From contig JAOTON010002088.1 of NCBI GenBank assembly GCA_034440635.1, positions 310,001-374,000 on the forward strand: a stretch of 64,000 nt of DNA, read 5' to 3'. Below the pieces are notes generated by a model. That model saw nothing but the letters and a program-made list of their open reading frames with translations, was not told the DNA's origin and did not search any database. A program made the translations under genes and the position numbers. The DNA is from Lepas anatifera (Eukaryota > Arthropoda > Thecostraca > Lepadidae). This document shows positions 45,601 to 56,732 of this stretch, piece after piece (positions within the stretch are counted from its first letter, which is position 1; every line of letters begins with the position of its first letter).

Positions 45601-48600
45601 CAGGGGTCAGGAATATATTCCGGGTATCGTTGATGGCAGGCATGCGGGACATCCTAACCGGTAATGCAGAGTGAAAGATGCCTGGAAGTTCCCACGGGAA
45701 AAAGGAGAAAATGAAATAAACTTGATATAATTTCTTTCTCCATAACTTCAAAATAGTACACACTCATGTTCAACCGAATCAAATTAAATACACCATCATC
45801 TGCACCTCGTCAGGTGCTTTTGAATGATACAAAAACATTGTGTCCCAGTCCCAGTGTCCCGTACCATTCCAGCCCGGGAACTATCCAACTGGCCCCGTCC
45901 CGTAACATTCCGTCATTCTGCGATATTTTCAAAATGTCCTGTTCCCAATGAAACCTGGAAACTTGTGTCATGCCGTGCCATAATTCATACCCTATATCCC
46001 GGCCCCATGCAGATTTCATAAAACAGGCATGTCTGGTACCGTACCATTGCTAAACCCACAAACGTTGAGAATCCGTTGCTAGTCCAAACAAATCATTTTA
46101 GCTCCAACTTTAACGAACATTCAATGCCAGAATGAGAAGCCCTCTGTGACGTTCCATATCATATCCTCTGTTAAAAAGCGATACAAAAACTAGACAGGCG
46201 ATTCACCAGCCGTGCTGCCGCACACTTGCCTTGGCGAACAGCGTTTTTCCGGTGCCGGGCGGTCCGTACAGCAGCAGGTTGCGGTACATGCCGCGGTTGC
46301 GTTTGGTGTTTTTGGTTGTGATGGCCACGTCCCGCAGCCGGGCCTCCAGCGTGGGCTCCAGCACCACTCCGGCCAGCGCGTCGGCCTCGGCGCGCCGCAG
46401 CCGGGAGCGCAGAGTCGACCACGGGTGGCGCGCCGCCTCCAGCAGCGAGAACCGGGACGTCTCCCGCACCAGGGAGGGCTTACCTGTCCGGCACGGAGCA
46501 GTGTCAGTCTCGGCGCCGCTCACGGCGGACGACCTGCACCTGCCGAGCCTGACCGGTCTGCCGAAACTCCGCGGCGCTGAATGCACAGGCTATGTTCACA
46601 CTCAACTAATGGCTTACTTGACCAACAGTTGATCGTTCTTACTGGATTGACTGCAGCAGCTGTGCACCTTTGAAACCCCCTACTCACTGTTCATCACGTG
46701 AGATCATTGAGATACCCACATCGATACCCCAGCGATCTCAGCCCCGCCGTCAGTCCAGAAGCCCTCTGCCACGGCACAACGGCTCTCACCCAGTCGGTTC
46801 TCCACGTATCGCGCGGCCACGGAGACTCCGCCTCGCGCCGTGTACACGCCCAGAGCCAGCAGGGAGACACCGCCCGCCGCCGCCACCACCTTGTCCCAGT
46901 CGCTGAGGAACGCCGACGCACCCTCCCCCAGCACAGCACCCGCCGTCCTGACAGAGGAGGGAGAGGTTAGCAGTTATCCCCGAAATTACCGCGTTCCACA
47001 GCAGCGCGCTACAGAACCAGAACCATAACGTTTGGGAAAGACGGCCAACGTCGGGGTTAGGACGGCAAAACAGCAATGAACGATGCATGGAGAAAACGGC
47101 GCACGGGATAGTTTGCGCAGCTACCTCTGTTCCTTAATCTGGCAAAAAGAACTCTGGTATACTACACTCCACGCCTCAATGTTCTTTCTGAAGCACGGAA
47201 GGTAAGCTTTAGCGACCATGCCCTAGTCTAACGAGACTGCTCGTCTCTATCCGACCCGGTAACTATCGCAGCCCCCCCCCCACAAAACCCCACCTCGGCA
47301 GCAGTCTCACCGGATGGAGTTGAGCACAGTGTCACGCTTCTCGGCGGCTCGCACCCGGATCTGCTCCAGGGTCAGGTCCTGATTCTCACGCTCCATGCGC
47401 GCCCGCGCCGTCATCTCAGCCTCGATCTTCTTCATGTCCGACTTGTGACGTAGCTCCATCTCATACTCTAGCGTGGCTAAAGGGACAGATCGGTCAGGGT
47501 ACGCTACTACACCTCAGTGGCAAATACATAGACAGATATAACCGAGATAAAGACACAGGGATAGATGTAAACAAGGGTTTTCTATAGGGCGCAGAAAACC
47601 CGTTTGGGGAGTGTGCTGAGAACACTGAAAGCGATTACATTGCAAGGGCGTGCTAAAGTCGTCTCTCAATTACCCTGATTATACTCAACGATACTTTAGC
47701 TTTGTTCCATCCATCAGCCGATCAGATAGCCTTCTGGGTCGAGAAGAGCACATGTGGCGTACCTCGCAACCCCATTCAAAACAGACTCCGTCATCAATCA
47801 ACCCTCACACTTTCTGAGCGCCTCTTGTTTCTGCACGGACTCCTCTTGCTTCCGCAGGTTCTCCTCATTCATGCGCTGTTGCTGCAGAACCTGGTCCTCC
47901 GCCCTGATGGAGGCGAAAAAATCGGTTTTGGCGGTGTAGTCAACTGCCGAGCTGGATGAAAATTGCAAAAACCGTGATACAAGTCACTCGTGATAGACCG
48001 AACATCTCGAATCCCACTTTTTAGCACCCGCGCCAATGTTTACGAAGATGTGTAATGATAAAACTCGCCATATTTCATTTGTTAAACCTGCGTCCCAGGG
48101 TGAGCCGTGTATTTATTTCCCCGAAATTGTTTTCTTTTAGCTTCCCCACACTGAGAACGTTAGCGCATAAAGCAGAAAACGTTCAACATGGTCCGGCACT
48201 TAAACAGAAGAAAACGTATGTATGCATACACCTCTGCTGGTGCCGATGCTGACCGTTTGCGCGCCAGGTGGTCCTGGTACTGACCGTTGGCGCGAAACCT
48301 AGTCCTAGTATTAACCGTTTGCGCGCCAGCTGGTCCTGGTATCGACGGTTTGCGCGCCAGCTGGTACTGGCACTGACCGTTTGCGCGCCAGCTGGTCCTG
48401 GTACTGACCGTTTGCGCGCCAGCTGGTCCTGGTACTGACCGTTTGCGCGCCAGCTGGTACTGGTACTGACCGTTTGCGCGCCAGCTGGTCTTTGTGTATT
48501 CGATTCTGGTACTGACCGTCTGCGCGCCAGCTGGTACTGGTACTGACCGTCTGCGCGCCAGCTGGTACTGGCACTGACCGTTTGCGCGCCAGCTGGTACT

Positions 48601-51600
48601 GGTACTGACCGTTTGCGCGCCAGCTGGTCCTGGTACTGGGCGCGCTGCTGGTGCTGTTTGGTCTCCTCGGCCAGCTGTTTTCGGCGCTCCTCCCCGGCGG
48701 CGCGCACCTGCTCCACCTTGGCCTGCTCTATGTGCGCCTCGTACTCGCGGATACGCGCCTGCTGCTCCTGCTGACGCGTCTCCTCCTGCAGCTTCGTCAC
48801 CGACAGGATCTCCCTCGCATTCGCTGCCGGGCACACAGCCGGTTATCGGCGCTGACCAGCCGGAGGAGCGTTCGCATTCCGTCAGGGAGCTGCCCATCAG
48901 GCTGCAAATATCGGGGAAGTGAGATTGATCTGAAGATGGTTATTAGATGCAGATGCTAATGGAGAAAGATTGCAAGTAAATTCAGACACCTTTATCCAGC
49001 ATCAACGATCCCATTTTGCCGCAGTGGCGCCACCACGCCGCGATTTCCACCTCTCCCACCCTTCCCACTCTACCAGGCACGTCGCTTTCCATAGCCTTCT
49101 CTCCAGGACATTTATTTTCGATCATGCTGCCAACATGAGACACTCTCACGTTGCCATCGCACATTTTGTTGCGATAAACTGTCCTTTGTCGTTAATCCCC
49201 TCGATCGAGAATCCTGGATTAGCCCTTGCAAAAAAGAATGGTAGGGGGGAGGGACGTCAGTCTCCCGGACTGGCCTGAAACATTGAAAGTACTCCCACAG
49301 CCTGCATAAACACCTCTATGATACACCCTGAGGGCGGTGGGGGTTCAAAACCCCCTGAATTTTTCTTGCTTTAAGCTTGCATTACCGCCTTAGTGCCAAC
49401 TAATTTAGAACCCACTGGATCACAGAGAGAATCCAGCTATGGGAAGGGGTAGTCACAGACACTGCCATTATGGGGAGGAAGACCAAAATATCGAAGAAAT
49501 GCTCTTCAAGAAAATAATCTGGGGACGTCGGTGGCCATGGGTTCGTCAACGATCCCAGGTGGGGACGAAAGTGGGCGGTCGCCCCCTTAGGTTCATGGAG
49601 GCGCCCTACAAGGACAGCCAAACAGGTTTCCAGCACCCACATTGTGCCATACAGGCGCCTTAAAGCTGACTTGAGAAGGTGGCCTGGCAGAGGTGCCCTG
49701 TTTCCGGCATCAATAGCCGTTGACGAAGCCTATCTTCCATTGTGGGCGGCCCTTCCAACCAGCCGCAGATCCCCCGTCCAATCTTTCACTGCCCTTCTCC
49801 TGATAGCGCCGCCCATCTGCAAAAATTTTATGAATTTCTTCCCTCATAGAAATTTCAAACACCTGCCCCCTCCCCTCCAAAAAACAAAAAACTGCCGTCA
49901 AGACAGCCGTCCTCGTAATGCACTAAGCTCTGCCTGCGAGGCACACTGGCGCTCGGTCAGGTTTCACCGCTAGAAAAATTATATATGGGTCACTGGCATA
50001 AGCGTCGGAAAGGGGTGGGGGCAGGCCCCCACTTTTTGGACAAAAATTTCCTGATCCCAGTCAAAATGGTAGAAAACCGGACATTCTTATAATAAGCCGC
50101 TAGGGAAAGTAACGAGACCAAATTCGAACAGTTGTTGGTCTTGACATGACAATTTTTTGTCAGCATCAGGTTGAAGTTTGGCTGCCCCACTTTTTTGCCG
50201 GCGGCGACGCTTATGGTCACTGGGATCATCGCTGGAAGGTTCGATTGCCTTCCCCAGCTAACGCTTCTTTACGCCCATGTGTACATGGGCGGATCCAGAA
50301 TTTCCGACCGGGGGGGGCGCCATCCGGACTAGGGGGAGCCAAACTTTGGGTGGAAAAACCTATCAGGTAGGCGCAAAATCCTATCGGGGAGCGCCGATAG
50401 CAGCATCCTGGGGAAAGGCGTGGAAAACCAAGAACGACATAACAGGGGGCACGCCCTGACCATTTCAGAAGGCACTGAGGGTCAATCAGGGGAACAAAGG
50501 CCCCAATTCCCCTCCCTCCTGGATCCGCCTAAGCATGCGTCACGCTTGATAGCGCTGGAGCTGAGTCCCCGAAAGCTTTTGCCATGCCACTCTCAGCTCC
50601 CAATAGGAAGTTGCATTTGAAGGCATTCCTTCATATGGCAGCGGTACTGTCAAGCAGCAAGACAAACGCCGCATTCGTCGCACCAGTGACTCACCGGAGG
50701 ACTGAATAAGCAAGTCGTAAACGCAATGGATAGAGTATAGCTATAGGCGTGCAGCGTAGTTCAATATTCAATGCTAGTGCCGGGTGTGAGGGAACAAGTT
50801 TATCGACTGGCAAGACCGGAGTTTTCTGGCTAAAATAATTCGTTTTTATTTAGCCTCGATTGCACTCTGCATTTGAGTCCAACGCGCATATTTTACGAAG
50901 CAAACGCCTAAACAGGTCGAAAAGCAGCAGAGACTTGATGCAAGAAAAACTATATTTGGAATACCACCACTGATTTTGCCCGCTTGGTAGCACAACTGAG
51001 GGCCTCAATCTTCAAAATGTCTATCGCATCGATGGAAAAACATTTATTCAACCTAAAGTTTGCAGCAAAAGAAATGTCACGCAATGCTAAAAAGTGTGAG
51101 AAAGAAGAGAAAACTGAAAAGACAAAGGTGAAGAAGGAGATTCAAAAAGGGAATATGGAAGGGGCAAGGATTCATGCTGAGAACGCATTCGGCAAAAGAA
51201 TCAGGCGCTGAACTATTTGAAAATGTCAGCCCGTGTGGATGCTGTAGCCTCTAGAGTCCAAACGGCTGTGCAGACCAGAAAAGTAACTCAGTCCATGGGT
51301 GGTGTGGTGAAGTCTATGGATGCTGCCATGAGATCGATGAACTTGGAGAAAATATCAGCTTTGATGGACAAATTTGAGCACCAGTTTGAAGACCTGGATG
51401 TGCAAAGCAGTTACATGGATTCAGCCATGGGCCAGACTGTGGCCACCAACATTCCAACAAATGATGTAGACAGCTTGATGACTCAGGTGGCCGATGAGGC
51501 AGGAATTGAGCTCAACATGGAGCTTCCACAAGGTCAGCAAGGCTCTGTTGGATTGTCCACTGCAGCATCTACAGAACAGGATGAACTGACCCAGAGACTG

Positions 51601-54600
51601 GCAAGATTGAGGCAATAGGCTGAGAAAGGGACAACTCAGCTTTGATCTTATGAGGAGTTTGGGGACATGTTGTACACCAACATGAGTGATGAGTTAATTG
51701 ATAATTGTGCACTGCTTTGCTTAGCATCTGAACTGATGTAAGGCATGTAATATGTATTTTTCCTGTGCTTTATGACCTATAAGTCAAGCATATAAGTAGA
51801 TGTACAGTAAATAGCAGGTTCCAAACATGAGAAGTATCTACTCAAGATTTTGTTTTTAGAGGAAGACCTCTGTACTCAATATAATCCTGTTTCATGTGCA
51901 CATATTGAACTGGGAATGCATTGAGAAAACCATCTCAAGCATTAGGAATCAAGTATTTGAATTAAAATATATTCCACTTGAACAACAAAAAAACAAAAGT
52001 GCAGGTTCTTTATTTGCATGACCAGTCAATGTTTCTGTTCTGTGTCGTGGTGGGTAAAAAAAACAGGTTACTATAAGTGAGAAGTATATGTAATAAATGC
52101 TTATTGTTCGATGATGGCTTTCATTTTGAAATGCAACTGAAGCCTGATGGCCATAGTTCACAACCTTAGATAAGACCCCCGTAAATAGGTATATTTTTCG
52201 CATCTTTCCAGGTTTTTTTGTGAAATTTTCTCCTTCATTGTAGCTTCCAATGATATGCACTGTACTGATGACCGTCCCATGCGATTGGGGTTTGTAGTGC
52301 CACCACCATACCACCACCACCACGCTGTCACCAGTATCACATGTGAAAACAAAAGACAAAGATTTTCTGAGCATCAAACTTGTAACAGAAAGCAAAGACT
52401 TCTCACAAATTTAGGATTCAATAAAGGCATTCCCCAAAATGGAACCTACAAACCAGATTTCATCCTCTGAGATTCAATGAGTAATAAAAATTTGGGGGCT
52501 AGGGGGCAAAAGGAGCATCTTCAGCAAACTTGGGTCGACAGAGAGTACAGGGAAAGTGTACAAAGTCTAACAGATGTGGCACCCTGGGTCAATATTCGTG
52601 GGACCTACATTGATAGGAATCCGACATTCGGGCCCAGCTCGCACCCTACATGGTATTCGATAACCAGAAATAATGGAGAGATCACAAGATACGCACTCCG
52701 CTGCCGCCCGGTGTGGGTCGAGAGGTGGGTGCGTCGGCTTGGATCGCTGACGCCCGGGTCTCCGACGTGGTCGGACTGACTGGGGGTGCCGGCGAGCCTG
52801 TGGCGGACGTAACCAATCACCCTGTTGTGCTTGTGGGTGTGGTGGAACTACGAAAAATAAAACGCACAGTTGGGTCCTAGACGTTTTTCAAGAGGATCTG
52901 GGATACTAATCGAGTGTTTTATTACTTTAGCTTTTATATCAATAGTCTATGTCTTCTACAGTCATTGTTTTATGCTAGCCATTTTTCATGGCTACTGTTA
53001 TTACTCAGTGGTTGAAACGCCTTACACCCTAAGCAAATAGGAAACCGCCAGTCCCTGGAGCCATATTGTGCCCTCTGGACATTGTCCCACCATCGCAGAA
53101 GATTTCACCTCTTTGTCATGGTCACGACACAACCGGAGTCGCTACTGGTGGCGAGTGGATGACTAGACAGTCTTGACGGCCACAAAACATATTTTTTCGA
53201 GTAATTTGCTGCAGCATCCCACAGTGTATGATCTGGTAGACTACTCGTCAGATTGTCGGCAGCCAAAATAATTAAAATCTAGCCAGTTTTGCCTTCAAAA
53301 TCAGAGTGGCAAACACATTTTTGTTCTGTGGATCAAAAGGTGGAATCTTCGACCAAAGCCTATTAATAATATGGCTACTATAAGGTTTCTAATCTTCGTG
53401 ATACTAAATCTCCAATTTACATGATTTCCCACCTTCGTTGCTATGAGAGAATTCATCAAACGAATTCCTCTCCAACCAATGTTAAGTTCTTAGCTATGTT
53501 AAGACACCTCGGACACGGTCGCACGCATACACCTCGGACACAGTCGCACGCAGACACATTGGACACAGTCGCACGCATACACCTCGGACACAGTCGCACG
53601 CATACACCTCGGACACAGTCGCACGCATACACCTCGGACACAGTCGCACGCATACACCTCGGACACAGTCGCACGCATACACCTCGGACACAGTCGCACG
53701 CATACACCTCGGACACAGTCGCACGCATACACCTCGGACACAGTCGCACGCATACACCTCGGACACAGTCGCACGCATACACATCGGACACAGTCGCACG
53801 CAGACACATCGGACACAGTCGCACGCATACACCTCGGACACAGTCGCACGCATACACCTCGGACACAGTCGCACGCAGACACATCGGACACAGTCGCACG
53901 CATACACCTCGGACACAGTCGCACGCATACACCTCGGACACAGTCGCACGCAGACACATCGGACACAGTCGCACGCATACACATCGGACACAGTCGCACG
54001 CATAACATCGGACACAGTCGCACGCATACACCTCGGACACAGTCGCACGCAGACACATCGGACACAGTCGCACGCATACACCTCGGACACAGTCGCACGC
54101 ATACACCTCGGACACAGTCGCACGCAGACACATCGGACACAGTCGCACGCATACACCTCGGACACAGTCGCACGCATACACATCGGACACAGTCGCACGC
54201 AGACACATCGGACACAGTCGCACGCATACACCTCGGACACAGTCGCACGCATACACATCGGACACAGTCGCACGCAGACACATCGGACACAGCCGCACGC
54301 ATACACCTCGGACACAGTCGCACGCATACACCTCGGACACAGTCGCACGCAGACACATCGGACACAGTCGCACGCATACACATCGGACACAGTCGCACGC
54401 ATACACATCGGACACAGTCGCACGCAGACACATCGGACACAGTCGCACGCATACACATCGGACACAGTCGCACGCAGACACATCGGACACAGTCGCACGC
54501 ATACACATCGGACACAGTCGCACAAACACACATCGGACACAGTCGCACGCATACACATCGGACACAGTCGCACGCAGACACATCGGACACAGTCGCACGC

Positions 54601-56732
54601 ATACACCTCGGACACAGTCGCACGCATACACCTCGGACACAGTCGCACGCATACACATCGGACACAGTCGCACGCATACACCTCGGACACAGTCGCACGC
54701 ATACACCTCGGACACAGTCGCACGCATACACATCGGACACAGTCGCACGCAGACACATCGGACACAGTCGCACGCATACACCTCGGACACAGTCGCACGC
54801 ATACACCTCGGACACAGTCGCACGCAGACACATCGGACACAGTCGCACGCATACACATCGGACACAGTCGCACAAACACACATCGGACACAGTCGCACGC
54901 ATACACATCGGACACAGTCGCACGCAGACACATCGGACACAGTCGCACGCATACACATCGGACACAGTCGCACAAACACACATCGGACACAGTCGCACGC
55001 ATACACATCGGACACAGTCGCACGCATACACCTCGGACACAGTCGCACGCATACACCTCGGACACAGTCGCACGCAGACACATCGGACACAGTCGCACGC
55101 ATACACCTCGGACACAGTCGCACGCATACACCTCGGACACAGTCGCACGCATACACCTCGGACACAGTCGCACGCATACACCTCGGACACAGTCGCACGC
55201 ATACACATCGGACACAGTCGCACGCAGACACATCGGACACAGTCGCACGCATACACCTCGGACACAGTCGCACGCATACACCTCGGACACAGTCGCACGC
55301 AGACACATCGGACACAGTCGCACGCATACACCTCGGACACAGTCGCACGCATACACATCGGGCACAGTCGCACGCAGACACATCGGACACAGTCGCACGC
55401 ATACACATCGGACACAGTCGCACACATACACCTCGGACACAGTCGCACGTAGACACATCGGACACAGTCGCACGCAGACACATCGGACACAGTCGCACAA
55501 ACACACATCGGATACAGACGCACGCACACTCATCGGACACCGAACCACGCATGCACGCCGCCGGGTATAGCAGCAGGAGCCCTCAGACACGGCACACACA
55601 CACAAACGTCCGACGCACACACGTCGGACACGGCCGCACGCACTAAGACGCAATTGGGCACATCAGCACACAGACGTTACACGATGCCGCAGGTATGCAC
55701 ACACGACACCGAATAAGTTTACATGCACAGATGTCCCCGGTCCACCACAGCCGGCGGCGAACAACGTACCCCTGCTGTCATGCTTGGAGGCGCATCAGAG
55801 GGGGGCGCCACACGGAATTCGCATACATTCTCAAGGAATGTTTGATCTGCTGATCCAGTTAAAGCAACCACACAGAAGGGAGTATAGCACTTCCATTAGA
55901 ACATAACATAATTCACAAATGCAGAAAATGCGATTCCATTGAAAGGTATCATGCTTCACAAAGGCAAGCAATGCAGAAAAATCAGAACGAGTGGCACCTT
56001 GTCGGACACCCATTGTAGAGAACAACTATTCCCTTCTGAAGCACTGTTCTTGCTTCGCAAAGGCAATGGTGTGGAACAGTATGTGGAATATGAAAATTTT
56101 TTTACCGGCATCGCATTCATGAAACGCCGCGCCATTTTTAAATAATGACGGCAAAGTCTCTGATACGTGAAAGCCGCAATGTCAATGGAGGGGAAAACGA
56201 TGGTGTGATACGCGCACAGCCTAGTTGACTTCAACAGGAACGCGCTCAGAAGTGCTTAACGGGATGAGCTGGCCGACGCAATTGAGTATTTGGTGGCTTT
56301 GTTTGCTTTCGAAGTTGCTGTTTTATCTAATGTTTGATGTTGGCTATACTTAATGATGAATCCAAATTACTTTCGTACGTAATTTTGTCATAGTTGAGCG
56401 TGAAATCGCGAACAACTTTTTAGCGACGGCACGGCTTCCTTGACAGTCAGGACCAAGCCCCTGCAGAACGAGTGTATACGACTAGGGCTAGTAACACGCA
56501 TCCGAAGATTCCAGAATCACTTACATGATTTCTCCAGGTCCTTGGCTGCCTGTGCAGCCCTCTCCAGCGCCGACGAGTCAAACCGGTAGGCATCCATGGC
56601 GGCGGGCGGCTTTCTCGGAGGAGCCGCGCCGCCGCCCTCCCCCTCGCCGCCTCCCGCACCAGCGTCCTGCGCCGGGGGTACGCCCAGCTGCGTCGGGTCC
56701 GGCTTCTTGTTCATTCCAAACAACCACGACAT
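42548..56732 (-). CDS. ATAD3: ATAD3, mitochondrial AAA+ ATPase, complete 11-exon gene
   Basis: An inner-membrane AAA+ ATPase that links mitochondrial nucleoids, cristae and contact sites. Exons run 56525-56732, 48610-48823, 47809-47903, 47311-47476, 46790-46947, 46230-46483, 44746-44869, 44038-44221, 43529-43636, 42972-43170 and 42548-42622. All join in frame to 594 residues, close to the human 586-residue form. Seen in order: the MSWLFG start; a Gly/Pro-rich segment; a long charged coiled coil (about 70-225); a hydrophobic segment after WDKV (about 248-264); Walker A GPPGTGKT (354-361); Walker B VDEAD (412-416); sensor 1 LASN (N456); an arginine finger in NDRLDE (R468); and a GLSGREI sensor 2 region. 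Ten introns were inferred, nine GT-AG and one GC-AG. Intron 1 is about 7.7 kb and carries a CHMP1 retrocopy. No lesion was seen. Confidence 0.95.
42972..43170 (-). CDS. ATAD3: ATAD3 exon 10
   Basis: Acceptor CTCAG|G and donor AAAAAG|GTGGGC. It encodes (K)[51 protein letters not shown] and [18 protein letters not shown] is the sensor 2 region. Confidence 0.93.
43529..43636 (-). CDS. ATAD3: ATAD3 exon 9
   Basis: Acceptor GGGCAG|G and donor GAA|GTAAGT. It encodes (R)[20 protein letters not shown] then [15 protein letters not shown], the start of the small AAA+ lid domain. Confidence 0.92.
44038..44221 (-). CDS. ATAD3: ATAD3 exon 8 (Walker B, sensor 1)
   Basis: Acceptor CCCAG|GT and donor ACAG|GTGGGG. 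It encodes (G)[35 protein letters not shown] and [20 protein letters not shown]. Walker B acidic residues and the sensor Asn are intact. Confidence 0.93.
44408..44510. repeat. AT-rich TATATGTACATG microsatellite
   Basis: Alternating 'tgtacatgtata' and 'taatataata' runs, self-complementary over several 10-14 bp segments, in ATAD3 intron 7. Confidence 0.75.
44746..44869 (-). CDS. ATAD3: ATAD3 exon 7
   Basis: Acceptor CCGCAG|AAG and donor AAAG|GTGCGC. It encodes [40 protein letters not shown] and K, the conserved AAA+ segment between Walker A and Walker B. Confidence 0.93.
45422..45640 (+). repeat. 36-bp repeat, six copies, in ATAD3 intron 6
   Basis: Six copies of 'cagggatatattccgggagt' followed by 'tatcaccggc'. 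One copy has lost about 7 bp and the last has drifted. It lies between ATAD3 exons 6 and 7. Confidence 0.88.
46230..46483 (-). CDS. ATAD3: ATAD3 exon 6 (Walker A), GC donor
   Basis: Acceptor GACAG|GT. It encodes (G)[20 protein letters not shown] through [15 protein letters not shown] and [12 protein letters not shown]. The exon ends AAG|GCAAGT, so intron 6 begins with GC. The next exon continues exactly with KLAKASGMD, which supports this donor. Confidence 0.92.
46790..46947 (-). CDS. ATAD3: ATAD3 exon 5 (membrane segment)
   Basis: Acceptor GTCAG|G and donor CTGG|GTGAGA. It encodes (R)[20 protein letters not shown] followed by a hydrophobic Ala/Gly/Leu-rich stretch and ARYVENRLG. This is the inner-membrane anchor. 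Confidence 0.92.
47311..47476 (-). CDS. ATAD3: ATAD3 exon 4
   Basis: Acceptor TTTAG|CC and donor CG|GTGAGA. It encodes (S)[20 protein letters not shown] through DTVLNSIR, the end of the coiled coil. Confidence 0.92.
47809..47903 (-). CDS. ATAD3: ATAD3 exon 3
   Basis: Acceptor ATCAG|G and donor AAGT|GTGAGG. It encodes (R)[19 protein letters not shown] and [12 protein letters not shown], near identical to the human coiled coil at this point. The phase matches exon 2 only if the first donor, or one an exact multiple of three units away, is used. Confidence 0.92.
48250..48636 (-). repeat. 31-bp minisatellite grown from the ATAD3 exon 2 / intron 2 boundary
   Basis: Twelve units on the minus strand, eleven of exactly 31 bp and one of 46 bp, with 'accagctggcgcgcaaacgg' followed by 'tcagtaccagg' as the core. 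The unit nearest the exon is the real coding end of exon 2. Most units keep the exonic codons and the donor CG|GTCAGT; only the outer two or three are diverged. No stop codon interrupts any of the three minus-strand frames for most of its length. Confidence 0.95.
48610..48823 (-). CDS. ATAD3: ATAD3 exon 2 (coiled coil), with an amplified donor site
   Basis: Acceptor CCGGCAG|CG. It encodes [20 protein letters not shown] onward to QYQDQLARK, ending CAAACG|GTCAGT. The last 25 bases of the exon plus the donor are the first unit of the 31-bp minisatellite that follows, so eleven further donor-like sites lie downstream. The first donor gives the product that matches the family. Confidence 0.9.
49991..50222 (+). 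mobile_element. MITE with ATAAGCGTCG ends
   Basis: CACTGGCATAAGCGTCGG at the left and, read inward from the right, CAGTGACCATAAGCGTCG. The 232-bp interior has no reading frame and no clear duplication was found. It lies in ATAD3 intron 1. Confidence 0.5.
50284..50533 (+). mobile_element. hAT-like MITE, family A, copy 4
   Basis: CATGGGCGGATCCAGA at the left, CTGGATCCGCCTAAG at the right, with the family interior 'aaaacctatcaggtaggcgc'. Flanks CATGTGTA and CATGCGTC match at 6 of 8, consistent with an old 8-bp duplication. It lies in ATAD3 intron 1. Confidence 0.75.
51017..51618 (+). pseudogene. CHMP1: CHMP1 (ESCRT-III) intronless retrocopy with a frameshift
   Basis: CHMP1 is a small ESCRT-III subunit that works with Vps4 in membrane scission at endosomes and cytokinesis. 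The frame starts [20 protein letters not shown], which matches family members, and is clear to HAENAF. A one-base deletion near 51187 then shifts it to a stop at 51209-51211. The rest continues in the next frame (about 51212-51618), including [19 protein letters not shown] and [12 protein letters not shown], and ends QRLARLRQ, the Vps4-binding MIM-like tail. There are no introns. A possible 3' UTR follows with ATTAAA and an A-rich stretch. It lies inside ATAD3 intron 1 on the opposite strand. A sequencing error at one base cannot be excluded; if so it would be an intact intronless gene. Confidence 0.85.
51961..51998 (+). terminator. poly(A) signal and degenerate A-tail of the CHMP1 retrocopy
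   Basis: ATTAAA at 51961-51966 is followed 15 bases later by 'aacaacaaaaaaacaaaa' (51981-51998), consistent with the eroded poly(A) tail of a retrotransposed mRNA with a 3' UTR of about 340 bp. No target-site duplication was recognised. Confidence 0.6.
52000..53504. other. ATAD3 intron 1, no further gene recognised
   Basis: A 'ccaccaccataccaccaccac' stretch lies near 52300 and an AATAAA near 52419. Neither is attached to a recognisable gene. Confidence 0.4.
53505..55530. repeat. 25-bp tandem array, about 80 copies
   Basis: Unit 'cggacacagtcgcacgcata' plus 'cacct'. Copies fall into a few types, mainly 'catacacctc', 'catacacatc', 'cagacacatc' and a rare 'caaacacacatc', arranged in runs and alternations. 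One copy near 54002 lacks a base. All three minus-strand frames are open for 676-719 codons, which is a property of the unit. The array is inside ATAD3 intron 1. Confidence 0.97.
56525..56732 (-). CDS. ATAD3: ATAD3 exon 1
   Basis: Starts ATGTCGTGGTTG (MSWLFG, as in vertebrate ATAD3) and ends CAT|GTAAGT inside a Ser codon. It holds the Gly/Glu/Pro-rich N-terminal stretch and [20 protein letters not shown], the conserved start of the coiled coil. No upstream in-frame extension is needed. Confidence 0.92.

Noticed and set aside
53456..55653. Three overlapping minus-strand reading frames of 676-719 codons, Cys/Arg/Val-rich
   Set aside because: They are the three frames of the 25-bp satellite, which contains no stop codon; all three are open and repeat the same word, with no start context or splice support.
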